Assembly (NCBI GenBank): GCA_045544615.1
Contig: JAZPZI010000028.1
Coordinates: 1 to 50,773 of the forward strand
Length of the DNA stretch: 50,773 nt
From: CAKSFT01 sp045544615
GTDB taxonomy: Bacteria > Bacillota > Clostridia > UBA1381
Direction: 5' to 3'
Positions within the stretch are counted from its first letter, which is position 1; every line of letters begins with the position of its first letter. A program made the position numbers and the translations under genes. Under the pieces are notes generated by a model. It ran no database searches. It was not told the DNA's origin and saw only the letters and a list, made by a program, of their open reading frames with translations. Of the stretch, positions 39,183 to 47,821 are shown piece by piece.

Positions 39183-40715
39183 TCAAAAATACTTGCGGTC
39201 GAGACTCCTGTACTGGATTGCCTCTAATATATGTGCGGTCGAGATATTTTCTGCACCCTCCATATCGGCTATGGTGCGGGCAACCTTTAAAATTCGTGAA
39301 TGAGCACGGGCACTGAGCCCGAGATTGTCAAATGCTCGTTTTAATATTGCGCTCTCATCTGCTCTGAGTGCACAGAATTTTTCCATCAAAGACGGTGTTA
39401 GCTGTGAATTGGAGTAGATGTTATATTCCTTGTAGCGCTCGAGCTGAATTTTTCGTGCATGGTTAATCTGTTCCTTGATTTCGGCACTTGTTTCGCCTTT
39501 TTCGGCAGAACTGAGCTTGTCGTAGTCAACAGATGCAACCTCAACCTGAATATCAATTCTATCCAAAAGCGGACCCGATATTCTGCTTCTGTAACGGTTG
39601 ACATCGGCAGGTGTACAGGTGCATTTTCTTGAGGCATCGCCGAAATATCCGCATTTACAAGGGTTCATTGATGCTACAAGCATGATGTTGCACGGATATG
39701 TAAGTGTCGCATTTACTCTTGAGATTGTAACCGAGCCGTCCTCGAGAGGCTGTCGCATAACTTCCAAAACATCACGCTTAAATTCAGGGAGCTCGTCTAA
39801 AAATAGCACGCCGTTATGTGCAAGTGATAACTCACCTGGGCGTGGGAATGAACCACCGCCCGAAAGCCCGATTGCAGAAACGGTATGATGCGGGCTCCTA
39901 AACGGTCTTGTTGCGATGAGCGGAGAATTTTCGGGTAAAATCCCGGCTATTGAATGTATTTTGGAAATCTCGAGTGCTTCGTCAAAGGAAAGGTCGGGAA
40001 GTATTGTTCCGATTCTCTGGGCAAGCATTGTTTTACCTGTCCCCGGTGAACCAATCATTAAAACGTTGTGGTTTCCGGCAGCTGCGATTTTTAATGCCCT
40101 TTTTACATTTTCCTGTCCCTTAACGTCACAAAAATCAAGCATTGATTCGGCGGCAACCGAGAAAAGCTCGCTTGTGTCGGTGACGGTCGGGCTTATAACC
40201 TTTTCGCCCGAGAAGTGGTCGAGTATATCCTTTAGTGTTTTGACCGCATATACCTTTATCCCGTCAATGACTGCCGCTTCTTTTGCATTCTGCTCGGGGA
40301 CGAAAATATGCTCAATACCCTTTTGATATGCTGCAATCGTCATAGGGAGAACGCCCGATACCGGGCTTAGGATCCCGTCTAATGAAAGCTCGCCTAAAAA
40401 TACTGTTTTCCCGGAATTTTCAACTGTAAGTTGTTCGGTTGCCTCCAAAAGTGCCACCGCAATCGGGAGGTCATATAAAACACCTTCTTTTTTGAGGTTT
40501 GCAGGTGCTAAGTTTATTACAATCTTTTTTGACGGAAATGTTGCACCGATATTCTTTATTGCAGAGCGTACACGCTCTTTTGCCTCACGAACTGCAGCAT
40601 CCGGAAGACCAACAATTTCGTATGCGGGCATCCCGTTTGAGATGTCTGTCTGCACCTCGACGAGATAACCGTCAAGCCCCATCAGCCCCATGCTGTTAAT
40701 CTTGGAAAAAGACAT
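39183..40715 (-). CDS. YifB/ComM-family Mg-chelatase-like AAA+ ATPase
   Basis: 510 residues from the ATG at 40715, about 10 bases after AAAGGG; an ATG at 40724 is one base from that site. The N-terminal domain reads INSMGLMGLDGYLVEVQTDISNG. Walker A is GSPGTGKTML and Walker B is VLFLDELPEF. A zinc-like CKCGYFGDASRKCTC stretch follows, then a C-terminal Mg-chelatase helical domain ending IQYRSLDRKYF. In naturally transformable bacteria ComM is a helicase that extends recombination branches. It is often co-located with dprA, which is not seen here. Own promoter at 40759. Confidence 0.93.
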   Translation of the reverse strand: MSFSKINSMGLMGLDGYLVEVQTDISNGMPAYEIVGLPDAAVREAKERVRSAIKNIGATFPSKKIVINLAPANLKKEGVLYDLPIAVALLEATEQLTVENSGKTVFLGELSLDGILSPVSGVLPMTIAAYQKGIEHIFVPEQNAKEAAVIDGIKVYAVKTLKDILDHFSGEKVISPTVTDTSELFSVAAESMLDFCDVKGQENVKRALKIAAAGNHNVLMIGSPGTGKTMLAQRIGTILPDLSFDEALEISKIHSIAGILPENSPLIATRPFRSPHHTVSAIGLSGGGSFPRPGELSLAHNGVLFLDELPEFKRDVLEVMRQPLEDGSVTISRVNATLTYPCNIMLVASMNPCKCGYFGDASRKCTCTPADVNRYRSRISGPLLDRIDIQVEVASVDYDKLSSAEKGETSAEIKEQINHARKIQLERYKEYNIYSNSQLTPSLMEKFCALRADESAILKRAFDNLGLSARAHSRILKVARTIADMEGAENISTAHILEAIQYRSLDRKYF

Positions 40716-40758
40716 ATAAAACATACCCTTTCATGGTAAAATTTATCCTTTTTTTAAT

Positions 40759-40787
40759 ATTATAAATTATTGAATAAATAAAGTCAA
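40759..40787 (-). promoter_or_regulatory. Promoter of the comM-like gene
   Basis: Minus strand: TTGACT (40787-40782), 17-bp spacer, perfect TATAAT (40764-40759). Confidence 0.85.
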
Positions 40788-40816
40788 GAAATATGAAAAA
40801 AACTTCAAAAAAGGGG

Positions 40817-40845
40817 TTGACTTTGCCGCCCAAATAGAGTATAGT
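40817..40845 (+). promoter_or_regulatory. Promoter of the MATE exporter gene
   Basis: TTGACT (40817-40822), 17-bp spacer, TATAGT (40840-40845). Confidence 0.85.
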
Positions 40846-40886
40846 AGCCTTGAAATCTAGCTTTTTTGAAAAAAGAAGGTGCCGAC

Positions 40887-42245
40887 ATGAAGAAAAATGT
40901 GGATATGATAAACGGAAAGCTTCTCTCAAATATGATTCTGTTTGCGTTTCCTGTTCTTATGACGGGTGTTTTGCAAACACTCTATAGCTCAGCCGATGCT
41001 TTTATTGTGGGAAGATATGACAGCGCACTTGCACTTGGTGCCGTCGGCTCGTCTACATCTACCATAAATATGATAATAGGATTATTTATCGGGATAGCAC
41101 TTGGTACTAATGTCCTGGTTGCAAGGTATTACGGTGCGGGCAATACAGAAAAAGTAAAAAAAGCCACCTATACCGGATTTATAATATCAATTGTAAGCGG
41201 AATTGCAGCAATGATTGCCGGACTGTTTCTGGCAGGCCCTGTTGCACGGATGCTAAAGCTTGATGCTGATATTATAGATATGGCAATTCTATATATGAAG
41301 ATATACTTTCTGGGAATTCCTTTTATGTCGATGTATAATTTCCTGTCTTCGGCATTGAGGGGAATAGGCGATTCGAAAAATCCGATGTACTGTTCGGTTT
41401 CTATGGGTGCATTGAATGTTATTCTGAACATTGTATTTGTAAGATATATGGGTATGGGTGTTGCAGGAGTTGCAATTGCTACGGTTATATCTCAGGCATT
41501 TTCTGTGGTTTTGGTGCTGATTATTCTTGCAAAGAGTGAAATAGGCTTTAGATTAAAGGAAATTTCGTTTGATAAAAAAATCTGTGTTGATACTATTAAA
41601 ATTGGATTGCCGTCAGGGTTACAGGGTACAATTTTCAGTTTTTCAAATACAATAAATATATCGGGCGTAAACTACTTTGGTGCGGCGGCGGCAACCGGAA
41701 ACTCTGTTGCCCTGCAGGTTGAAGGCTTACTTTATGCGGCTTTAAATTCGATAACTGTTGCAGTTGTTCCGTTTGTAAGCCAGAATATTGGTGCGAAAAA
41801 ACCGGAGAAAATAAATAAAATCCTCTTTACCGGCTGGGGACTTGCGATTACGGTTGGACTTGTGCTTTCGACTCTTTCTTATCTTTTGAAATATCAGCTT
41901 GTTGATATCTTTACATCAAGTGAAGAGCCTGCACTAAAAGCCGAAATTATAAAATATGCCGTAACCAAATTCCGCTGGACGATTCTTACATATTTTCTTG
42001 TAGGGTTTATGGAAATCCCGGGCGGAGTTTTAAGAGGAATGGGAAAGACATTTATGTCAATGCTGATGAGCATTGTCGGGGTATGTTGTTTCAGAATAAC
42101 CTGGCAGACTTTGGTATTCCCGCTGTTTTTAACACCTGATGTGCTCTTTATGGCATATCCGATTTCCTGGATTGCAACGGGTATGGCATATACAGTTGCA
42201 TATATTATAGTAAAGAAAAAGTTTATAAAACAGTTTGTTAAATAA
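40887..42245 (+). CDS. MATE-family multidrug/cation exporter
   Basis: 452 residues from the ATG at 40887, 6 bases after AAGGTG; an upstream in-frame ATG at 40866 lacks a ribosome site. Twelve membrane segments. Family marks are FPVLMTGVLQTLYSSADAFIVGR, GTNVLVARYYGAG, FLSSALRGIGDSKNPM in the first half, and QVEGLLYAALNSITVAVVPFVSQNIGA and GGVLRGMGKT in the second. MATE proteins export drugs or metabolites using Na+ or H+ gradients. Monocistronic with its own promoter and a terminator at 42244. Confidence 0.93.
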   Translation: MKKNVDMINGKLLSNMILFAFPVLMTGVLQTLYSSADAFIVGRYDSALALGAVGSSTSTINMIIGLFIGIALGTNVLVARYYGAGNTEKVKKATYTGFIISIVSGIAAMIAGLFLAGPVARMLKLDADIIDMAILYMKIYFLGIPFMSMYNFLSSALRGIGDSKNPMYCSVSMGALNVILNIVFVRYMGMGVAGVAIATVISQAFSVVLVLIILAKSEIGFRLKEISFDKKICVDTIKIGLPSGLQGTIFSFSNTINISGVNYFGAAAATGNSVALQVEGLLYAALNSITVAVVPFVSQNIGAKKPEKINKILFTGWGLAITVGLVLSTLSYLLKYQLVDIFTSSEEPALKAEIIKYAVTKFRWTILTYFLVGFMEIPGGVLRGMGKTFMSMLMSIVGVCCFRITWQTLVFPLFLTPDVLFMAYPISWIATGMAYTVAYIIVKKKFIKQFVK

Positions 42246-42275
42246 AAAAGCCAAACCGAAAGGTTTGGCTTTTTT
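42244..42275. terminator. Bidirectional terminator
   Basis: AAAAAAGCCAAACC (42244-42257), GAAA loop, GGTTTGGCTTTTTT (42262-42275). It serves the MATE gene and the convergent LuxR-type gene. Confidence 0.92.
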
Positions 42276-42284
42276 ATGTATTTT

Positions 42285-43358
42285 TTATTTTTCTTTTACA
42301 AAATTGCTTTCTATTGCTTTTGCATACTCTAACAACTGTTTTCGTGACGATACACCAAGCTTGCTGTAGATGTTTTTGTTATGGAATTTCAGGGTGTTCT
42401 CGGCAATGGACATTTCCTTTAAAACTTCCTTTGTAGACATTCCTGCAAGATAGCAGTTATATATTGCCCGTTCTGTTGTTGTCAGGTGCGGAAGCTGTTC
42501 TACGATGAATTTACAGTGTTCTGCAAATTCCGGAGACTCTTTGTTGATTGATTTTGCTGATGTATCAGGAGGCGTTACAGATCTTGCCTGAAGGGATGCA
42601 ATAAGTACTTCCTGGTGCTGTATCATAAGATATACGCTGATTAAAAACAGTTCTGTTATTATGTAAGATACAGACAAAAATTCAAAGTCAATTTTAACGA
42701 GCTGTTCTAAAAGCCATACGCAAATATTTACCAAAACAGAAACTATTAAAATGATTGCGTGGGCGGTAGATTCTATCTTCTTTTTTGTAATGGCGTGAAT
42801 AATTGTAGTGACCATAACCCCGAAATATCCAAGCAGATAAAACAGATAAATGCAGTGCCACGGGCCGTATTCTTTGTTCAGACCCGATACCCCGCCTATG
42901 GTTTCAAGCGTCACCGATTTATAATAGATGGTAAGATATCCGGGGCTTGCAGCGATCAGGAATACGATTGCTGAAATGCTGAGCAGTAACCACGGTAACC
43001 ATTTTTTGTGGTTCAGTTTTGATACATTCAGGATTATCATTATCATTGAAAGCGGTAAAAATACCGAACCGAGATAAGAAAGTCTGTTTGACCATAGTGC
43101 ACCGTTTAATGTGTCGGACACCGAAAGGGAGTAGTAACCGACATTTACAACAAAAACTGAAACAAAAAGTACAATAAACCATAAATCCTTCTTTTTGATT
43201 GATAGAAAATATCCTACCAGCATAAGTAAAGAAAGAACTGATGTCGTGAAATAGACTATGGACATACTTGCAGTCTTGTCGCCTATTGCGGTACATCCGC
43301 AAAGCAGGGGTAGACAGAATATATATAAAATTGTCAGCAATAATGATTTGTGTTTCAT
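42285..43358 (-). CDS. Membrane-anchored LuxR-type transcriptional regulator
   Basis: 357 residues from the ATG at 43358, with AAAGGAG 7 bases upstream; an ATG at 43397 has no ribosome site. About eight hydrophobic helices fill residues 1-245 (including VYFTTSVLSLLMLVGYFLSI, WCLPW-like WLPWLLLSISAIVFLIAA, IILIVSVLVNICVWLLEQL). A cytoplasmic LuxR helix-turn-helix follows at about 290-355 (LTTTERAIYNCYLAGMSTKEV, AENTLKFHNKNIYSKLGVSSR). Thus sensing in the membrane and DNA binding are on one chain, with no kinase. Upstream lie five CCCACAC-type half sites that could be its targets. The signal is unknown. Confidence 0.85.
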   Translation of the reverse strand: MKHKSLLLTILYIFCLPLLCGCTAIGDKTASMSIVYFTTSVLSLLMLVGYFLSIKKKDLWFIVLFVSVFVVNVGYYSLSVSDTLNGALWSNRLSYLGSVFLPLSMIMIILNVSKLNHKKWLPWLLLSISAIVFLIAASPGYLTIYYKSVTLETIGGVSGLNKEYGPWHCIYLFYLLGYFGVMVTTIIHAITKKKIESTAHAIILIVSVLVNICVWLLEQLVKIDFEFLSVSYIITELFLISVYLMIQHQEVLIASLQARSVTPPDTSAKSINKESPEFAEHCKFIVEQLPHLTTTERAIYNCYLAGMSTKEVLKEMSIAENTLKFHNKNIYSKLGVSSRKQLLEYAKAIESNFVKEK

Positions 43359-43398
43359 AACGCTGCTCCTTTGTTTTTTATGATAAATTTTTATCAAA

Positions 43399-43498
43399 CC
43401 ACACCAAATCCCACACTTTTTTGAAAAAAATTACATTTCCCACACTAAAATTTAGAAAAGTGTGGTGATTTTTTTGCTTAAATATATTAAAATGTGGG
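43399..43498. promoter_or_regulatory. Cluster of CCACAC / GTGTGG half sites
   Basis: Five copies: CCACAC (43399-43404), CCCACAC (43410-43416), CCCACAC (43439-43445), GTGTGG (43460-43465) and TGTGGG (43493-43498). The last two are in the opposite orientation. They fill the start of the region between the LuxR-type gene and the ydjG-like gene and suggest cooperative binding of a regulator. Confidence 0.6.
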
Positions 43499-43515
43499 TA
43501 TGAACTGATTAGAGT

Positions 43516-43551
43516 TAATATTTAAAATAGCTAAAGCTATTTTAAATATTA
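43516..43551. repeat. 36-bp perfect AT-rich palindrome
   Basis: Arms of 17 bases, starting TAATATTTAAAATAGCT (43516-43532), are perfectly complementary to 43535-43551 around a central AA. It has no T-run beyond the palindrome. It may be an operator or cruciform upstream of the envelope operon. Confidence 0.75.
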
Positions 43552-43614
43552 TATCATATTCAATCAAGACAGTCAATGGCGTTTGGAGAAATCCGATTCA
43601 AACCTATTTAACCG

Positions 43615-43643
43615 TTGTCGATTGTAAAGATAGAGAATATAGG
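43615..43643 (+). promoter_or_regulatory. Weak candidate promoter of the ydjG-like operon
   Basis: TTGTCG (43615-43620), 17-bp spacer, TATAGG (43638-43643). AAACC with CGAT about 16 bases downstream, nearby, could instead be an ECF-sigma site. Neither is convincing. Confidence 0.35.
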
Positions 43644-43689
43644 GTATTCTCAAAAAATGCTGAAAGAATAAAAAAGGAGGTAGACCTTT

Positions 43690-44775
43690 ATGGATACAAT
43701 TCAAAACTATAAATGTCCATGTTGTACGGCTCCGCTTGTGTTTGATGCGGCAACTCAGAATCTTATCTGCGAATCATGCGACAATACATTCCCACTTGAA
43801 ACGATTGAGCAGATGGCAGAGAGTGCTAATGCATCGGGTGGGGAATCAAAGTACGATTGGGAAAACTATACACCAAGAAGCTATGAAGATACCAATGAGG
43901 TAACACTTTCGAATTATTCCTGCCCATCGTGCGGTGCGGAAATTTCGGGTGATGATACTCTTGGTTCGACCGTTTGCCCATATTGCGGCAATTCCACCAT
44001 TGTCAAAGGACAGTTTGAGGGAACGCTTCGACCTGATTACATAATTCCTTTTAAATTGAATAAAAAAGCGGCGATGGAGGCTTTTGAAGCGGACTTCAAA
44101 AACGCACCATTTTTGCCGGATGAATTCAAAAACAAAAAGAAAATCGAAGAGATGGCAGGTGTGTATGTTCCGTTCTGGATGTTTGACTGTGACTGTGATG
44201 CTGCGGTTTCTTATAATGCCCAGAGGGTAACGGCGTGGTCTGATTCGAACTATAATTACACAAAAACAGACCACTACAGGCTTTTCAGAAGTGGCAGCAT
44301 TGGATTTGCCAATATCCCTGTCGACGGTTCTAAAAAGGCAGACGATGCCTATATGGAAGCAGTAGAACCATTCAATTACGATGATGCGGTAGAGTTTTCA
44401 GGTGCATATCTTTCGGGATACCTGGCCGATAAGTATGATGTGTCGGCTGAAGAAAGTATTGACAGAGCAAACGAGCGAGTTAAAAATTCTACGATTGAAG
44501 CCTTTAATGATACGACAAATCGCTACACGCTGGTCATTCCTGAAAGCTCAAGAGTGGGTTTTTCGAACGGTAAGATAAGATATTCTCTCCTTCCGGTATG
44601 GATGCTTAACATCAAATATCTGGATAAGATGTATAAGTTTGCTATAAACGGTCAGACCGGAAAGGTTGTAGGCGAATATCCGGTTGACAAGAGCAAGAAA
44701 TGGAAGTATTTCTGGAAGGTTGCCGGTATATCTTATGTTATCGCTGCCGTTTTGGCCTGGCTTTTGTTGAATTGA
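43690..44775 (+). CDS. YdjG-like zinc-ribbon membrane protein
   Basis: 361 residues. Two zinc ribbons lie at the N-terminus: YKCPCCTAPLVF...LICESCD (about residues 7-36) and YSCPSCGAEIS...TVCPYCG (about 76-103). A long soluble domain follows (YIIPFKLNKKAAMEAFEADF, VYVPFWMFDCDCDAAVSY), and one membrane helix closes the C-terminus (VAGISYVIAAVLAWLLLN). This matches proteins annotated as TFIIB-type zinc-ribbon proteins and the B. subtilis YdjG, which works with PspA, YdjH and YdjI in membrane-stress responses. AAGGAGG lies 8 bases upstream. First gene of the cluster that continues to the contig end. Confidence 0.83.
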   Translation: MDTIQNYKCPCCTAPLVFDAATQNLICESCDNTFPLETIEQMAESANASGGESKYDWENYTPRSYEDTNEVTLSNYSCPSCGAEISGDDTLGSTVCPYCGNSTIVKGQFEGTLRPDYIIPFKLNKKAAMEAFEADFKNAPFLPDEFKNKKKIEEMAGVYVPFWMFDCDCDAAVSYNAQRVTAWSDSNYNYTKTDHYRLFRSGSIGFANIPVDGSKKADDAYMEAVEPFNYDDAVEFSGAYLSGYLADKYDVSAEESIDRANERVKNSTIEAFNDTTNRYTLVIPESSRVGFSNGKIRYSLLPVWMLNIKYLDKMYKFAINGQTGKVVGEYPVDKSKKWKYFWKVAGISYVIAAVLAWLLLN

Positions 44776-44789
44776 GGAGGTGATATGGT

Positions 44790-45569
44790 ATGAAGAAAAT
44801 GATTTCGTGTTTGATTGTTTTTCTGGTGTCAATTCTTTGTGTATCACCTGTATGCAGAGCCTTTGAAAATCCGTCAATAGTTGATGAGGCAGGGTATCTG
44901 ATGCAGTCAGAGCTTGCAGAGCTTTCTGAAGAACTGGACAATGTCAGAGAAAAATATAATTTTGAGGTGGCAATTTATACAGAATCCGATACGATCTCGG
45001 GAACGGCAGAGGCAAGCGCGGATGATATTTACGATTATAACGGCTACGGCGCAGGCGAGAATGATGACGGTATTATGCTTTATATCTGCTCGGGCACACG
45101 TGAATATCACTTTACAACACACGGTAAGGGGTTAAAGTATTTCAATGCAAATGGACTTGTATACTTAGAAAGCAAGGTGCTCCCGTATCTGCAGGATAAT
45201 GATTACTACGGGGCATTCGAGGCATATATAGAAACATCGGAAGAGCTTCTCGAGATGGCAAAGACCGGGAAGCCATATAATGAAAAACACTACAGTACAA
45301 AATACCTGATAGGGGTTATAGCAGCTGCACTTTTATTGCCGTTGTTGGTGGCGTTCGTTTTGATGACCAAAAAGCTCAACAAAATGAAAACAGCAGTAAA
45401 AAACAATTATGCGGCAAACTATATCAAGCCCGGAAGTATGAATATTCAGGTTTCAAGAGACCTGTTCCTCTACTCAACCATAACAAAAACCGAAAGACCA
45501 AAGTCGAGTTCGGGAACTCATACCTCGTCATCGGGAAGAACTCACGGCGGACGTGGCGGAAGCTTTTGA
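44790..45569 (+). CDS. TPM-domain protein, YdjH/YgcG-like
   Basis: 259 residues. Signal peptide MKKMISCLIVFLVSILCVSP (to about residue 24). A TPM domain covers about residues 28-155 (IVDEAGYLMQSELAELSEEL, NFEVAIYTESDT, YGAGENDDGIMLYICSG). One membrane helix follows (LIGVIAAALLLPLLVAFVLM). The cytoplasmic tail is rich in Ser and Gly and ends GGRGGSF, as in YgcG-type proteins. In B. subtilis YdjH pairs with YdjG. It starts 14 bases after the YdjG-like gene with an AGGAGG site, so the two are translated from one mRNA. Confidence 0.87.
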   Translation: MKKMISCLIVFLVSILCVSPVCRAFENPSIVDEAGYLMQSELAELSEELDNVREKYNFEVAIYTESDTISGTAEASADDIYDYNGYGAGENDDGIMLYICSGTREYHFTTHGKGLKYFNANGLVYLESKVLPYLQDNDYYGAFEAYIETSEELLEMAKTGKPYNEKHYSTKYLIGVIAAALLLPLLVAFVLMTKKLNKMKTAVKNNYAANYIKPGSMNIQVSRDLFLYSTITKTERPKSSSGTHTSSSGRTHGGRGGSF

Positions 45570-45627
45570 GTAAATAATAGTCGGTATTAATTTAAAATTA
45601 ATATAAAAAAACAAGGAGGAAAAATTT

Positions 45628-46506
45628 ATGGGAATTGGAGATTTTTTCAAAAACATTTTCGGCAAAAAGACCTGTGCTTTTTGCGGAGGCGAGTGCGGTA
45701 TGATGAGCCGTACAAAAATCAAGGGTGATGAGTACATCTGCTCGAAATGCGACGATATGTGTTCAAACTTCATCAGAAAAAGCAGATTTACAAAGCCTGA
45801 GCTTGAGGGTCATATGGAGTATATGAAACGCTTAGACAGAATCTACAAGGAAGTAATTCTGCCAAACATCAAAAAACACGAGAGTTATCCATCTGCAACA
45901 CAAAGACAGGGCATTGAGTTCTTTGATGATTTTGGAATGTTCCGCATTATGGACGGTTCGAGAGACAGCAAGGATAGATATCCGACAGAGCTTTTCCGTT
46001 ACGACCAGGTAGCAAGCTATGAACCATATTACGAAGAGGCTGATGCAACCGAGCCGGGAAAACCAAAAGTTTTCAAGGAAGGCGGTATCAAGATTAAGCT
46101 TGTAGGCGGTATGGACGACACCTCAAAGATGAGAAAGGGACTTCGTGCTCATCCGTACATTATAGAAGAGATCAAGGTGTGCTTTGCAACGAACGACAGG
46201 GAAAAAGAGAACTATCTTAAATATGCAGATAATGTAATTCATCACTTTGATTACATCTTTGGTGTAGAAAGTAAAGCTTTGTTCAGCTTTGGTATGTCAA
46301 AACAGGAAAAGCGTGACTTAAAGGCTGCAGTTGCTTTTACCAAAACTGCATTTGATGCTGTTAAGGTTGCAAAATCAGGCGGCGAAATAACCGACGAAAA
46401 GAAAGCCGAAATTCAGGAAAATATGAATGCCATTGACGATGCCCAGACCGGCGGATTGGCAGAGTACACAAGAGCGGCAGATGCGGCAGAAGCAAAGATT
46501 AACTGA
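45628..46506 (+). CDS. DUF4428 domain protein
   Basis: 292 residues. It starts MGIGDFFKNIFGKKTCAFCGG. The N-terminal zinc-binding DUF4428 motif has CAFCGGECG and ICSKCDDMC (residues about 17-47). The middle holds a beta-rich domain (FRIMDGSRDSKDRYPTELFR; GGIKIKLVGGMDD) that may be a PH-like domain. The C-terminal helix is charged. No signal peptide or membrane helix. DUF4428 proteins commonly accompany SPFH, TPM and zinc-ribbon proteins in Firmicutes. AAGGAGG precedes the ATG. The function is unknown. Confidence 0.8.
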   Translation: MGIGDFFKNIFGKKTCAFCGGECGMMSRTKIKGDEYICSKCDDMCSNFIRKSRFTKPELEGHMEYMKRLDRIYKEVILPNIKKHESYPSATQRQGIEFFDDFGMFRIMDGSRDSKDRYPTELFRYDQVASYEPYYEEADATEPGKPKVFKEGGIKIKLVGGMDDTSKMRKGLRAHPYIIEEIKVCFATNDREKENYLKYADNVIHHFDYIFGVESKALFSFGMSKQEKRDLKAAVAFTKTAFDAVKVAKSGGEITDEKKAEIQENMNAIDDAQTGGLAEYTRAADAAEAKIN

Positions 46507-46525
46507 TTTACAGGAGGTTTTATAT

Positions 46526-47080
46526 ATGAAGAAACTATTATCTGTTATTTTAGCAATTACATTGGTTTTATCGCTTGTAGCGTGCGGTGGCTCAAAAGGT
46601 GCAAAGTATACCCTTTATGCTGAAACCTATGATGGGGATGATGTAAGACTTGCAGTTGACTTCTACTATCCTGAAGGTGCAAATATTACTTTAGAGGGTG
46701 ACGAAGAATATCCGAACTGGATTGATATGAAATACGAGTCAAAAAATATAACAATAGGCCCTGCAATCTTTGAAGATACAACCTTTGATGCAAACAAAGA
46801 ATATGCAAAAGAGAATGAAGATACATATGAAGAGTTTAAACTTAATGGTTATGATTGCTATGCTTATGAAGCCTTTGGCGGTTACTGTATTTATGTGCAT
46901 TTAGAAGAGGTTTCGGAAACAACAGACAGATACATTGTAATTGATACGGAAACTATTGATTATAGCATGGATGATACTCCTGAGGGAAAAGCTCAGTACG
47001 AAGATAAGGATATTAAGAAAATTATTGATTCCTTTGAATATCGTGGTGTAGTTGCATACCCTGAGGAAGAAGAAAAATAA
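46526..47080 (+). CDS. Lipoprotein, acidic (paralogue of the next gene)
   Basis: 184 residues from the ATG at 46526 with CAGGAGG upstream; the longer reading back to 46427 overlaps the DUF4428 gene. The signal peptide ends in a lipobox, LVACGG, with the lipidated Cys at residue 21. The mature part is acidic. Its start (YDGDDVRLAVDFYYPEGANI) resembles the equivalent part of the next lipoprotein (YGDDEVPITLYKPEGGSF), and both end with an F-E-Y repeat followed by a short tail. Probably anchored outside the membrane. No known family was recognised. Confidence 0.85.
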   Translation: MKKLLSVILAITLVLSLVACGGSKGAKYTLYAETYDGDDVRLAVDFYYPEGANITLEGDEEYPNWIDMKYESKNITIGPAIFEDTTFDANKEYAKENEDTYEEFKLNGYDCYAYEAFGGYCIYVHLEEVSETTDRYIVIDTETIDYSMDDTPEGKAQYEDKDIKKIIDSFEYRGVVAYPEEEEK

Positions 47081-47099
47081 TTAAAGGAGACAGATTGAA

Positions 47100-47702
47100 A
47101 TGAAAAAAATATTAGCTTTATTATTTGCAGGAATGCTTGTTTTTGCAATGACAGGATGTAACAAGGATGATATCGAGGCAGGCCCTGACAGCACTGATGG
47201 CTGGGAAGAAGAGGTAGTTGAGAAAATCAATATGACATACGGAGATGACGAGGTGCCTATTACTCTCTATAAGCCTGAAGGCGGATCTTTTATGGTTGAT
47301 GCGGAGGACGCTGAGGATGCAGGTGACATTGTAATACTCACAGCTGACGATTTTTCATGGGATGCAGAAATTATGGGATACAAGCATTTTGAAGGCATCA
47401 GCAGCAACGAGCCATTTGTAGAGTATTATTTTGATGGTGCAGCATCTGATGATTATGTATCTTATGAACAGGAATTAACCGACCTTGGTATTGATTATGA
47501 AGGAAAGCCTGTAAAACTCATCAGATACACCTATAAAGAGGTTGATGATGAAGAGGAATATAAAGAATGCTTTGTAGGCTTTGAATATAAGGGTGCAGAT
47601 GACAGTGGCCTTATGGGACTCAAAATCGGATCATTTGAAGAAGACCTCTCTGATGACTACATAAAAGGCTTATTCAACCAAATTTTCCGTCTTGAAAGAT
47701 AA
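47100..47702 (+). CDS. Lipoprotein, acidic (paralogue of the previous gene)
   Basis: 200 residues. Signal peptide MKKILALLFAGMLVFAMTGC, with the lipidated Cys at residue 20. A very acidic mature domain follows (VDAEDAEDAGD; EVDDEEEYKE). Domain order and spacing parallel the preceding lipoprotein, suggesting an old tandem duplication. GGAGA precedes the ATG. The gene is followed by strong hairpins at 47716-47780, which may reduce expression of the genes downstream. Confidence 0.85.
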   Translation: MKKILALLFAGMLVFAMTGCNKDDIEAGPDSTDGWEEEVVEKINMTYGDDEVPITLYKPEGGSFMVDAEDAEDAGDIVILTADDFSWDAEIMGYKHFEGISSNEPFVEYYFDGAASDDYVSYEQELTDLGIDYEGKPVKLIRYTYKEVDDEEEYKECFVGFEYKGADDSGLMGLKIGSFEEDLSDDYIKGLFNQIFRLER

Positions 47703-47715
47703 TTTGTAAGCGATC

Positions 47716-47780
47716 GAAGGGAGCCTTTCGCTCCCTTCTTCTCAAAGCCCTTCAACATTATATTGAAGGGCTTTGAGAAG
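47716..47780 (+). terminator. Two overlapping hairpins, terminator or attenuator
   Basis: GAAGGGAG (47716-47723) pairs with CTCCCTTC (47731-47738), followed by the T-rich TTCTTCTC. A second, perfect 18-bp stem starts CTTCTCAAAGCCCTTCAA (47738-47755) and pairs with 47763-47780, but is followed by A residues rather than T. The first is a plausible terminator; the second overlaps its tail and could compete with it. Confidence 0.55.
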
Positions 47781-47821
47781 AAAAAACTTTGCACTTAAGT
47801 ACTTTTGAAAGGAGCAAGGCT

